Shown: piece after piece, positions 19,327-27,857 of the stretch
How the letters are laid out: each line of letters begins with the position of its first letter
How positions within the stretch are numbered: position 1 is the first letter of the stretch
DNA from: Selenomonadaceae bacterium
Lineage (GTDB): Bacteria; Bacillota; Negativicutes; Selenomonadales; Selenomonadaceae
Length of the DNA stretch: 64,000 nt
NCBI GenBank assembly: GCA_017428215.1
Contig: JAFRRH010000068.1
Coordinates: forward strand, 1 to 64,000
Direction of reading: 5' to 3'
The notes under the pieces: model-generated
The model's database searches: none
What the model saw: only the letters and a program-made list of their open reading frames with translations
What the model was told of the DNA's origin: nothing
Program-made: the position numbers and the translations under genes

Positions 19327-20112
19327 TCAAGTGTAGGAGCCGACGATATAACCGCCGTCCACGAAAAAATTCTGTCCGGTTATCCAGGCGGCGCGGTCGC
19401 TTAGCAAAAATAAAATCATGCCGGCAACGTCTCGCGGCGTGCCCAAGCCTAAAAGATGTCGTGAAATAATTTCCTCGCTAGCTGTCGCTGCGTACATTTC
19501 GTTTTTCATCATTTCCGTTTGAACCAGCGCGGGTGCCACTGAATTTATCCTGTGCTTGCCGCGAATTATTTCTGCCGCGAATGATTTAACTGCCGCTTGC
19601 ACTGCCGCCTTTGCCGCCGAATATGCAAACAAAGATTTTCCGCTAAAGTCGCCCGCGATTGAACTCATCAGCACGAATGACGCGCCGCCGTCCGAAAATT
19701 TTTTCCGCGTTGCCGACTGTACAAAATTTACTGCGCCCCAAAAACTCGTATCGAAAATTTTATGGGCAAGTGATTCGTCAAAAGAATTTAGCGGCGTCAA
19801 GCCCCAAATGCCCGCCGTGTACACGCCGCCATTAATCCTGCCAACTGTGCTCGTAAAGTTGCTTAAAACCTCCGACCAATCGTCAGCCGTCGCCGTGATT
19901 ACGTCAAGTTGTTCCGTGAAAATTCGCGGCGGGTGTTTAACCAAACTTAGCGGTGAATTTTTTTTCAGTTCGGTGAGTCGCTCCAAATTTCTGCCGATTG
20001 CTAAAACATTTGCGCCGCTCTGCGCCAGCTCAAGAGCTACTTGTTTGCCAATGCCCGACGACGCGCCAACTACTACAAAATTTTTCCTCTTAAAATCAAA
20101 TGTCACGCTCAT
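19327..20112 (-). CDS. Short-chain dehydrogenase/reductase
   Basis: A protein of 261 residues, classical SDR. It has the cofactor motif GASSGIGKQVAL (about 16-27), the active-site serine in VLMSSIAG, YSAAKAAVQ with catalytic Tyr and Lys, and the C-terminal GQNFFVDGGY typical of the FabG group. The usual NNAG reads YTAG here. The substrate cannot be told from sequence. It precedes aroC by 12 bases and may be in the same transcript. Confidence 0.8.
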   Translation of the reverse strand: MSVTFDFKRKNFVVVGASSGIGKQVALELAQSGANVLAIGRNLERLTELKKNSPLSLVKHPPRIFTEQLDVITATADDWSEVLSNFTSTVGRINGGVYTAGIWGLTPLNSFDESLAHKIFDTSFWGAVNFVQSATRKKFSDGGASFVLMSSIAGDFSGKSLFAYSAAKAAVQAAVKSFAAEIIRGKHRINSVAPALVQTEMMKNEMYAATASEEIISRHLLGLGTPRDVAGMILFLLSDRAAWITGQNFFVDGGYIVGSYT

Positions 20113-20201
20113 AGAACAAGACCTCTATTTTTATAATTTCCCACAGCATTTTATCAGTTAATTCTTTTATCAGCAAGGAAAAAATGTTATCCTGCTGTAT
20201 C

Positions 20202-20230
20202 TTGTTTATCTGAAGATTTTCTGATAATAT
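20202..20230 (+). promoter_or_regulatory. Possible promoter of the Hsp70-like operon
   Basis: TTGTTT-17-TAATAT lies 27 bases upstream of the GrpE-like start. No CIRCE (HrcA) inverted repeat is visible, so standard HrcA heat-shock control is not indicated. Confidence 0.35.
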
Positions 20231-20256
20231 TTCTAGTAACGAAAGGAGATGATAAA

Positions 20257-20826
20257 TTGGAAACGCAATCGGAATTTGTCGCGGAAGAAACGGAGCAAAA
20301 TTCTGTAGCCGCGACGTTAGAAAAAATTTTAGACTTGCAACAAAAAAATTCGCGGCAATTAGTTCAAAGTCTGCGCGAGAATGTAAACTTTCAAAATCAA
20401 GTGCGGCGGGGCATGCAACAAGAACTTGACGCCTTAAAAGAACAACAGCGCGGCGAACAGTTCACGCCGATTTTAAAATCAATCGCAACGGTCTGCGTAG
20501 AGTATAGAAAAATGTTGACGGACGAAGCCATTTCAAGACGGACGCGACGCAATCTTAAGCTACTTTTCGACGAGCTGGAAGAAATTTTATCGGAGTATGA
20601 CGCAGAAATTTTCACGTCGGAAATCGGCGAGCCGCGTCGCCCGTTACTAACTAAAATCGTTAACACCGTCGCGACCACTAATAAAGATCTACACAACACC
20701 ATAGCTAGGAGCAGACGCCCCGGCGTTATTCGCAATGGGCGGACGCTTTACCGCGAATTCGTTGACGTTTATGTTTACGACAGCAACGCGGGTATCAAAA
20801 AATCGGAATCTGTTCGCAGTGAGTAA
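20257..20826 (+). CDS. GrpE-like nucleotide exchange factor, divergent
   Basis: A protein of 189 residues. The N-terminal half is a long coiled coil (about 15-70, rich in Gln/Glu/Leu), followed by a helical middle. The C-terminal region RRPGVIRNGRTLYREFVDVY resembles the beta domain that GrpE inserts into the Hsp70 nucleotide cleft. It is immediately upstream of an Hsp70-like gene (15-base gap), as expected for a dedicated exchange factor. Sequence similarity to housekeeping GrpE is low, so it is a paralogue. The TTG start follows AAAGGAGATGATAA. Confidence 0.6.
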   Translation: METQSEFVAEETEQNSVAATLEKILDLQQKNSRQLVQSLRENVNFQNQVRRGMQQELDALKEQQRGEQFTPILKSIATVCVEYRKMLTDEAISRRTRRNLKLLFDELEEILSEYDAEIFTSEIGEPRRPLLTKIVNTVATTNKDLHNTIARSRRPGVIRNGRTLYREFVDVYVYDSNAGIKKSESVRSE

Positions 20827-20841
20827 AGGAGATAAAATTTT

Positions 20842-22470
20842 ATGAGCACATACGGAATTGACTTGGGCACAACTTATTCTTGCATAGCGCGTTTGGACTC
20901 TAACGGCAACCCCGAAGTTATTCGCAACAATGAGGACGACAGCAACACCGTCGCCAGCGTAGTTTTTTTTGAAAATGAGAGCAATGTAATCGTCGGACAG
21001 GCGGCTAAGGAAAATATTGAGACTGACGGCGATCGCGTCGTTCAATTCGTCAAGCGGGAAATCGGCAAACGCGACACTCGCACTTACGAATTCGACGGCA
21101 AAACTTATACGCCCGTTGAGATTAGCGCACTGATTTTAACGCGGCTGAAAAATTTGGTTGAGGCGCAGGGCGGCACGATTGAGGACGTCGTTATAACTGT
21201 TCCCGCTTACTTTGGACTTGAGGAACGTTCCGCGACAAAACAGGCAGGCGAACTCGCTGGACTTCACGTGTTGAGCTTAATTAACGAACCGACTGCGGCG
21301 GCTTTGAGCTATTGTGCCCGTCAATTTCAAGAGGACAGGACGGTTTTAGTTTACGACTTGGGCGGCGGCACGTTCGACGTAACTGTTTTAAAAATGTCGA
21401 TGACGCAAAATAATTCGGGGCGCGACGTTCAAAAAATCACGGTGCTTGCCACTGACGGCGACGACAGACTCGGCGGTAAAGATTGGGACGATAAACTTTA
21501 CAACCACATTTTGCACGCCTGTTGCGACGATAACGGCTTGACGCCCGAAGAAATCGAAGCTGAAACGCGGCAAGATATTCGCTCCAAAGTCGAAGAGGCT
21601 AAACGTAAACTTAGCAAGAAACAATCCGCCAAAGTTCGTATTGACGTAAACGGCTCGCGCACGGAAATTGTTATCAAGCGCACGGATTTTGAGCAGATGA
21701 CTAGCGACCTCGTTGCAAAGACTATGGGCTACATTGATAAGACGTTGGATAAAGTTCCTGCTGAGGCGATTGATACTGTTCTTTTAGTCGGCGGCTCAAC
21801 TTATATGCCGATGATAATTGACGCGGTTGAGGCTAAATTTCCTGGCAAAGTTCAACAGCACGACCCCGATCAAGCAGTTGCAAAGGGCGCGGCGATTTAT
21901 GCAAGCATGTTGGTTGAGGAAGTCGGATCTTTGTCCGCGCAGGGCGAGGAAACTTTCGGCGGCGAAGTTGCTCAAGCTGAACAACTTACCTCAAAATTTA
22001 CCGTCGAGGATCAAACGCCGCGTTCGTTCGGACCTGGTGTCGTCGATATGAACGGCGCAAAGCATAAATACGTTTTGGAGAATTTTATAAAGATTGGCGA
22101 GAAAATGCCCGCCGTGTTCACGAAAACTTATTATCCGCTTGAAGATAATCAAGAACTCGTTCGCCTGCGCGCCTTTGAAAATATGTCAACCGATGACACG
22201 TTGATTCCCTGCGTCGACGAGGACGGCAATCCGCAAGCCACTGACCCCGCGCATAACGTCAAACTTTTGGGCGAACTGATAGTTAATCTGCCGCCCAATA
22301 CCAGCCGCGACACGCCGATTAAAGTTACGTTCAAAGTTGATGCGTCGGGCGTACACGTCGAGGCGGTTAACACCAAAACTAACGAGACCTTTGAAACTTT
22401 CCTGCGCACCGAAAGCGACATTGACGTTGCGGGCAGTGCCGTTCATCAACTCCGTATTTCTGCCGATTGA
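20842..22470 (+). CDS. Hsp70-family chaperone paralogue
   Basis: A protein of 542 residues. The ATPase domain is intact: GIDLGTTYSCIA (phosphate 1), ITVPAYF, NEPTAAALSY, VYDLGGGTFDV (phosphate 2) and VLLVGGSTYMP (adenosine). After about residue 365 there is a linker and a beta-rich substrate-binding domain, ending at an acidic tail without the helical lid. That is shorter than housekeeping DnaK (about 610). DnaK-type linker DLLLLDV is absent. It is part of an operon with a private GrpE-like protein, a zinc-ribbon/FN3-like protein and a GTPase. It is likely a specialised chaperone-like ATPase; clients are unknown. Confidence 0.85.
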   Translation: MSTYGIDLGTTYSCIARLDSNGNPEVIRNNEDDSNTVASVVFFENESNVIVGQAAKENIETDGDRVVQFVKREIGKRDTRTYEFDGKTYTPVEISALILTRLKNLVEAQGGTIEDVVITVPAYFGLEERSATKQAGELAGLHVLSLINEPTAAALSYCARQFQEDRTVLVYDLGGGTFDVTVLKMSMTQNNSGRDVQKITVLATDGDDRLGGKDWDDKLYNHILHACCDDNGLTPEEIEAETRQDIRSKVEEAKRKLSKKQSAKVRIDVNGSRTEIVIKRTDFEQMTSDLVAKTMGYIDKTLDKVPAEAIDTVLLVGGSTYMPMIIDAVEAKFPGKVQQHDPDQAVAKGAAIYASMLVEEVGSLSAQGEETFGGEVAQAEQLTSKFTVEDQTPRSFGPGVVDMNGAKHKYVLENFIKIGEKMPAVFTKTYYPLEDNQELVRLRAFENMSTDDTLIPCVDEDGNPQATDPAHNVKLLGELIVNLPPNTSRDTPIKVTFKVDASGVHVEAVNTKTNETFETFLRTESDIDVAGSAVHQLRISAD

Positions 22471-22484
22471 AAGGAGTTTTTATC

Positions 22485-22709
22485 ATGAGTACTTACAAAG
22501 TTAATCCGATTGACATTCCGGACGAGAAGACGACCTTTTCGCCGCGTGAATGGAAATATTTTTTGAAAGAATTAAAAATGCGCGGGTTTGAAAAAGTTGA
22601 CTTGTGCATTAACAACGGGAAATATCTTGCAAAGCTTGACCGAGCTGAAGAACAACTCGCGGCTGGCGAAGGCAAATTGTTCACGCTTGAAGAGTTGAGG
22701 AATTTCTAA
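22485..22709 (+). CDS. Small antitoxin-like protein
   Basis: A protein of 74 residues with AAAGGAG ahead of ATG 22485. The C-terminal half (KYLAKLDRAEEQLAAGEGK then LFTLEELRNF) looks like the toxin-wrapping tail of RelB/YefM-type antitoxins. It overlaps by one base (TAATG) with a short gene resembling the N-terminal half of a YoeB/Txe toxin, the usual antitoxin-toxin order. The N-terminal part is not a recognisable DNA-binding fold. It is embedded in the Hsp70-like operon. Confidence 0.5.
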   Translation: MSTYKVNPIDIPDEKTTFSPREWKYFLKELKMRGFEKVDLCINNGKYLAKLDRAEEQLAAGEGKLFTLEELRNF

Positions 22710-22846
22710 TGCCAAATGTTTTATTTTTGAATGAAGCCCTTGCCGAGTTTAGTTATTGGGCGTATAACGACAGAAAAGTTTTTGACAAAATTAACAAGCA
22801 TATCATCGAAGTTCTTTCTTGCAAAAGTCATTACGGAGATAAATAA
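22709..22846 (+). pseudogene. Truncated YoeB/Txe-like mRNA interferase
   Basis: A 45-codon frame starting at TAATG, overlapping the antitoxin-like gene. The segment FSYWAYNDRKVFDKINKHII matches the YoeB/Txe N-terminal pattern (YW..NDKK..KKIN.LI). It stops at HYGDK, where YoeB has G-x-GKPE and then the catalytic Glu, Arg, His and Tyr-His-Tyr C-terminus. All catalytic residues are therefore absent and it should be inactive. It may be a remnant, or a leftover that still binds antitoxin. The family call was made by eye. Confidence 0.5.
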
Positions 22847-22866
22847 AATTTTTGGGAGGATTGAAT

Positions 22867-25800
22867 TTGGCGAAACGAAATATTTTTGAAATGCTCGGTT
22901 TGGAATTTGACCCTCCCGACAACGTGAAAAAAATTCGCGCTGCCTATGAGGCTTGGAAAAAACGATTAACGACTGAGCAAAATACAATGGTTGACCCGAC
23001 GCGGCTGGCGGAGATTCGTGCGGAATTGCAAATGGACGATTACATTGCGCTGACGATTGATAATCCGCGCTTTCGTCAACAGGCGGCGGAGTCTCTTAAA
23101 CAACAGCGCATTGAGGAATTGCGGCTTTACATTGACATTCAGCGCGGCGACACATCGGGCACGTTGCAAGTAAATCAAGCGCAAATTCGGCAGATACGGG
23201 ACAAGTTGCGGCTAAGTCCGGCGACGATTGAGGCGACGTATAAAGAGCAGGGATTTGAGATAAAGCCCGCTAAGTCCGCGCAGAAAATTTTGGCGACGCT
23301 GAACAGTTTTTTCCTTAATGATTCGGTAATGGGGGAGCTAAGAAAAAATTTTGCGGCGTTCCAACTCGTCCCCGATGAAAAAAATTTCCCGTGGTCGGCT
23401 AATGTTCATGACCTTTACGAGCTGGCGTTTTATATCGAAAATCAAATTGAGCCGTCGCCGGATTTTTATCGGCGTCACCCAACCGACGACTTGAGGGAAA
23501 TTTTTCGTGAAGCCGCTAAAAAAGTTTCCGCGCCAATTCCGCAGTGGCAAGCGATTAAAGCTCTCCTCAATCTGGCGCAAACTCAAGTTTTCAACACCGA
23601 CGACAGCCGCTTTAAATACGATCACTCGTTGAAGATTGAGACGTTGACAGATTTTTTTGCCAAAATAAAAGCCGCGCCCGACCTGTTCAAGCACGACAAT
23701 TATTTTGCGGATAATTGCATTAATCGGATACAGCGCACCTTCCCGAACTTTTTAACTTACGAGCAAAGTGCCGCGCTCTATAACAAGGCGGCGGGCTTGC
23801 TGAAAAATCCCTACGAATCGACGGGCGACGCGGGCGAAAATTCTTTTTGTGTGACGTGTGCTAACTGCGGAGCCTTTGAAAATTTCCGAACTCGTGAGGA
23901 AGGCGAGCGGGCGCGTTGCAAAATCTGCGGCGAAAATTTCTTTATCGAGTGTCCGAAATGCGGCAAGAAAATTCCCGCGACTGCCGACCGTTGTACCGCG
24001 TGCGACTTTTCTATTGTCGAGTTTAAAAAGTTTTCAAATTACATTGCTGAAGCGAATTCAATGCTTGACTTAATCGAGCAAGCCCGCAACGCTGATGAGG
24101 ACGTTCACATTGTCATGGCGGAGATTATAAAAATTCTCGCTAAAGCTAAGCTACTCAAGCCCGAATCCAACGACTTGAAAAAATTGGAATGGCGCATTAA
24201 TAAAGTTGCCGGCGAACTCAAGCGGCGTGAATTATTTGCTTGGGCTGATAAAAAGTTGCCGAGCCTGTCGATTGCGCCCGCCAAAGCCGTAAGCGATTGC
24301 GTGGAGATTTTGCGCAAGATTAAGGACTATAAGCCTGCACTTGACAGATTGAAATTAATTCCGCCAAAAACTCCGAGCGCGATTGTCGCCACGCTTAAGG
24401 AAAATTATTCGCCGGTCAACAACTCAAGTATTAGTAAAATTTCCGTTAAGGCTAAGTCTACTAGCGTTGGCTCCGCCGAGTCGAATTTAATTTGCAACAT
24501 TTCTTGGCAAGCTCCCGCCGATTTGGGCTTGACTTACACGCTGATTAAAAAAATTGACGGCGTGCCGAAAACTTATCGCGACGGCGAAATTTTGATTGAG
24601 AATACCGACCGCCTCGAATTTACAGATTACGACGTTAAACCTGGCGTGCTTTACGGCTACGCGATTTTCTCGACACGACTGGGAACAATTTCTGCACCGA
24701 CAACTACAACCGCCGCCCATTATAGCGACCTTGACGAGAAAAAATTAATTGCTAAGACGGAGGACGGCGCATGTAAATTTATTTGGCGGCTCCCGTCGGA
24801 AAATTGTTTAGGCATTCGGATTTTGCGCAGTGACAGCGCGGGTAAAAGCGTTGTGGTTGCTGACTGTGTGCAATCGCCCTTCGTTGACAACAGCGTTAAA
24901 AATCGTAAATCTTATCAATATCGCTTGCAATGCGTCTACTACGCCGCCGAAGATAATATTTCTAACAACGAAAAATATTTTGCCCGCCAAAGCACCGATG
25001 AAATTTTAAGCGGCGTTTGGAAGATTGAACGAACTTATAAATACAGTCACGGCTTGACCGTTAGCTTGACGCCCGAAAAGCCGCCTAAGCCTGTGGAAAA
25101 TTTAATTTGTACTGTCAGGAACGGGCGAGCCGCTTTTCATTGGAAATCGACGGGAGATTTTGCCATTTGGTTTAAGCAAGTCGTCAAAGAGTCCGCGCAG
25201 ATTGATAACAAAGTTTTTGGCTTAGATAAAATCGACGAAATTTTAGGCAGTGGCGTCGTCTACAAAAAGGCGGAGAGTTTTGACGAGACTTGCGATTTTG
25301 CTTTGAGCGGCGATAATGTTAAAGTTGCCGTCATTAGCGCGACGCGGGAATTTGGACTTATAAACGAAATTATAACTTGTGCAAACGTCGAACCTTGCGA
25401 GATTGACGCCGATAAAACTCAAATTGACGCGGGCGGCTTGAAACTTGTCTTAAAGAGCGTGCCCGAAAATCTTTATATGATTCACTACAAAATTAACACG
25501 AGCGACGCCGACGAACTTTACGCGACGATTGAGACGGCTAAGGCGCGGCAGATGAATAGAATTTACGCGGCGAAATATGCGCAGGATACATTTATTTTGC
25601 AGACGCACTTGCCGCCGAAAGAAATTTTTATTACAGTTATTGGCGAGTACAAATTTAGCGACGGAACGTCGGCTTATTGTGCGCCGAGCACGTTGACTTT
25701 AAACAATCGCCCTAAAGAAATTATTTCGTATCGGCTGGAGTGGGGGACGAGCGGACTTTTCAAAAAGGAAATTCATGCTAAGGATTGTAAGCTGATAATC

Positions 25801-26079
25801 GAGAGCAACGCCAAATCTACGCCGAAAATGTCGTTGGTGTGTCGAAGTGATGGACGCATGAACATTGAGGCGGGCGATTCAGCGACGCGCATATTGGGCA
25901 CAGTTCGCGCATATCCCGAAGGCTACAGCGGCGGGCGGCTTGAAACTAATCTGCCTAACGAAATTTGGAAAGAAGTTTCTTCGGGTACCGTTGTTAAGCT
26001 CCTCACTTCCAAAGAGGATGAAAAGCGTTTCGAGCTTAAAGCGTCGCGCCCTGATAGTCTTATTGTTCCGAAGAAGTAA
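22867..26079 (+). CDS. Large J-like, zinc-ribbon and FN3-like protein
   Basis: A protein of 1070 residues. Start TTG 22867 is chosen for GGGAGGA seven bases upstream; in-frame TTGs at 22852 and 22861 are too close. The N-terminus (NIFEMLGLEFDPPDNVKKIR) resembles a J-domain lead-in but has no HPD, so Hsp70 stimulation is uncertain. Residues of about 328-395 hold zinc-ribbons: CANCG, CKICG, CPKCGKK and CTACDF. Further on there are repeated beta modules of fibronectin III type (NISWQAPADLGLTYTLIKK with GVLYGYAIFSTRLG; then PKPVENLICTVRNGRAAFHW). No signal peptide or membrane segment is seen, so it is cytoplasmic. It is probably a scaffold linking the chaperone pair to the GTPase downstream. Function unknown. 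Confidence 0.55.
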   Translation: MAKRNIFEMLGLEFDPPDNVKKIRAAYEAWKKRLTTEQNTMVDPTRLAEIRAELQMDDYIALTIDNPRFRQQAAESLKQQRIEELRLYIDIQRGDTSGTLQVNQAQIRQIRDKLRLSPATIEATYKEQGFEIKPAKSAQKILATLNSFFLNDSVMGELRKNFAAFQLVPDEKNFPWSANVHDLYELAFYIENQIEPSPDFYRRHPTDDLREIFREAAKKVSAPIPQWQAIKALLNLAQTQVFNTDDSRFKYDHSLKIETLTDFFAKIKAAPDLFKHDNYFADNCINRIQRTFPNFLTYEQSAALYNKAAGLLKNPYESTGDAGENSFCVTCANCGAFENFRTREEGERARCKICGENFFIECPKCGKKIPATADRCTACDFSIVEFKKFSNYIAEANSMLDLIEQARNADEDVHIVMAEIIKILAKAKLLKPESNDLKKLEWRINKVAGELKRRELFAWADKKLPSLSIAPAKAVSDCVEILRKIKDYKPALDRLKLIPPKTPSAIVATLKENYSPVNNSSISKISVKAKSTSVGSAESNLICNISWQAPADLGLTYTLIKKIDGVPKTYRDGEILIENTDRLEFTDYDVKPGVLYGYAIFSTRLGTISAPTTTTAAHYSDLDEKKLIAKTEDGACKFIWRLPSENCLGIRILRSDSAGKSVVVADCVQSPFVDNSVKNRKSYQYRLQCVYYAAEDNISNNEKYFARQSTDEILSGVWKIERTYKYSHGLTVSLTPEKPPKPVENLICTVRNGRAAFHWKSTGDFAIWFKQVVKESAQIDNKVFGLDKIDEILGSGVVYKKAESFDETCDFALSGDNVKVAVISATREFGLINEIITCANVEPCEIDADKTQIDAGGLKLVLKSVPENLYMIHYKINTSDADELYATIETAKARQMNRIYAAKYAQDTFILQTHLPPKEIFITVIGEYKFSDGTSAYCAPSTLTLNNRPKEIISYRLEWGTSGLFKKEIHAKDCKLIIESNAKSTPKMSLVCRSDGRMNIEAGDSATRILGTVRAYPEGYSGGRLETNLPNEIWKEVSSGTVVKLLTSKEDEKRFELKASRPDSLIVPKK

Positions 26080-26097
26080 AACTGCGGAGGATTTTAT

Positions 26098-27252
26098 ATG
26101 TCTATGTTCAGCAAGTCGGCGGCAATTTGTCCGCACTGTCTAAGGGAATTAAAATTGAGCAGCATGAAATTTTATTGCGTCCCCGACGAAGACAATCGCC
26201 ACGAAGTTAAGCTATCGTTCGCCGATAAATTCAGAGGGCGGCTCCCCGTCTGCAAAAGAAAATTCTGCAGGAATCACGGCTTGACGATTCGAGAGGCGAC
26301 TTGCAAGCATTGTGGAGAACCGCTCCCGCCGCAACTTTTATTCCACGATAAATATCTAAGCTTCTGCGCGGTCGGCGTATCTGGCGCGGGCAAGTCAAGC
26401 TATATGACGACGCTATTGCACGAACTGAAATATTCGGGGTTGCCGTGGATTTTGCAAGCAATGGACGTGGACACGACGCGGCGGGCGCAACTTAACGAGC
26501 AATATGTTTACGAAGAGCGGCATTGTTTAAGAGGAACAGAGTCGGGCGTTTCACCTAAGCCGCAACTTTGGACGATTATGGATAATTCAGTTAAGGGCGA
26601 AAAAATTCCGACTTACGCGCTAACGATTTACGACGGCGCGGGCGAAGATTGCGAACGCATTGATTATACGCCGCTTGACGCTAAAATAAGCCATTACTTG
26701 TCGGGCGCACGAATGCTTTTGATAATGTTTGACCCACTGTTATTGTCAAGCGTGCGCGTGGAACTTTCGAGAGATACTTTGAATGCCTCAATGGCTACCG
26801 ACCGTCAAACGAGTGCGCCGGGCAATATGGTTAATATGGTGAATTCGTTGGCAAATTATATTCGCCGCAACTGCAATATTCCGCCCGGCAAAAAAATTGA
26901 CCGTCGCGCCGCCGTCGTCTTAACCAAACTTGATGCCTTAACGGAAATGCTTAACGGCTTTGCTTCCGGCTCAACGATTCTTAGAGAAAGTCCTCACGTT
27001 CAAAATCGCGGCTTCGTCGAGTCTGATAGCGTAATGGTTGATTTAGAAATACGCGACTGGCTCACGCGGCAGGGTGAAACGGCTTTTCTCGGTGCGATTG
27101 ACGCTAACTTTAAAGACGTTCGAGTTTTCGGCGTATCTAGTTTTGGGCGTCCGCCTGATTCGCGTAAACGGCTTGCCAAAATTCGTCCACACAGAGTTTT
27201 AGATCCGTTAATGTGGATGCTTGCCAGCGAGGGCATTATCCCGACGATTTAA
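26098..27252 (+). CDS. Zinc-ribbon P-loop GTPase-like protein
   Basis: A protein of 384 residues. N-terminal cysteine pairs CPHC, CKRKFC and CKHCG form a zinc-binding module (about 11-80). A P-loop GVSGAGKSSYMTTLL (about 98) follows, a Walker B/G3-like TIYDGAGED (about 180) and a G4-like VLTKLDAL (about 282), the order of a TRAFAC-type GTPase. It resembles the GTPase domains found in multi-gene bacterial conflict systems (double-GTPase type). It lies 18 bases after the FN3-like gene and belongs to the Hsp70-like operon. The nucleotide specificity and family need a profile search. Confidence 0.65.
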   Translation: MSMFSKSAAICPHCLRELKLSSMKFYCVPDEDNRHEVKLSFADKFRGRLPVCKRKFCRNHGLTIREATCKHCGEPLPPQLLFHDKYLSFCAVGVSGAGKSSYMTTLLHELKYSGLPWILQAMDVDTTRRAQLNEQYVYEERHCLRGTESGVSPKPQLWTIMDNSVKGEKIPTYALTIYDGAGEDCERIDYTPLDAKISHYLSGARMLLIMFDPLLLSSVRVELSRDTLNASMATDRQTSAPGNMVNMVNSLANYIRRNCNIPPGKKIDRRAAVVLTKLDALTEMLNGFASGSTILRESPHVQNRGFVESDSVMVDLEIRDWLTRQGETAFLGAIDANFKDVRVFGVSSFGRPPDSRKRLAKIRPHRVLDPLMWMLASEGIIPTI

Positions 27253-27264
27253 GGAGTGATTCCT

Positions 27265-27852
27265 TTGAAAAAATTTTTAGCTGTATTTTTTACGCTGATT
27301 TTATTGGCGACGACTGCTCAAGCCGCTGAACCCGTACGCATTGCCCGCTTGCCGATAATTTTTCAACGCACAATCCCCGATGATGATACTTGCGCTGAAC
27401 TCGAAGTTCTTCTTGCCCGCGCAATTCACATTCCGCTAAATGGAACTTTACAGCTCGTCGAATATTTGCCGCCAAAAGATTCTGCACAAGTTTTAGGCGA
27501 TATGTGGCAAGATATGCGCGCCGAAAATAAAAAGGCGAAGCTCCAAGACGCAATGCGCCCGCTCGCCCAAAAACTTGATGCGGATATTATCGTGTGCCCC
27601 GTTCTAAATCAGTACAGTCAACACGTTTCGATTTCTTCTGGCTGGCACGGCGAAGATTATATGATAAGCAACGTTCGCTTTGAATTGATTATCTACGACC
27701 GCCGCACCGACGAATTGATTGACAAAAAAGCCGCGCAGTTTTACAACGACTCTTACAGCCTGCGCGGCACGGCATCTTTCCTATCGAAAATTTGTTTAGA
27801 TAAAGTTATTGAGGATACTAAATTACGTCAACGCATAGTCGCCATAAGATAA
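27265..27852 (+). CDS. Exported protein, function unknown
   Basis: A protein of 195 residues starting at TTG 27265, eight bases after AAGGAG. The signal peptide KKFLAVFFTLILLATTAQA is cleaved near AQA-A. The mature part (ADIIVCPVLNQYSQHV, FELIIYDRRTDELIDKKA) has the alternating pattern of an alpha/beta fold like those of CsgG/TolB-N-type envelope proteins. It is the last gene of the Hsp70-like operon and the only exported product, 12 bases after the GTPase gene. Confidence 0.5.
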   Translation: MKKFLAVFFTLILLATTAQAAEPVRIARLPIIFQRTIPDDDTCAELEVLLARAIHIPLNGTLQLVEYLPPKDSAQVLGDMWQDMRAENKKAKLQDAMRPLAQKLDADIIVCPVLNQYSQHVSISSGWHGEDYMISNVRFELIIYDRRTDELIDKKAAQFYNDSYSLRGTASFLSKICLDKVIEDTKLRQRIVAIR

Positions 27853-27857
27853 ATTTT

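Noticed and set aside
19327-19560. Frameshift between SDR and aroC
   Set aside because: Both frames are complete with their own ribosome sites; the 12-base gap is ordinary operon spacing.
20113-20256. CIRCE element ahead of the Hsp70-like operon
   Set aside because: No TTAGCACTC-N9-GAGTGCTAA-like repeat in the gap.
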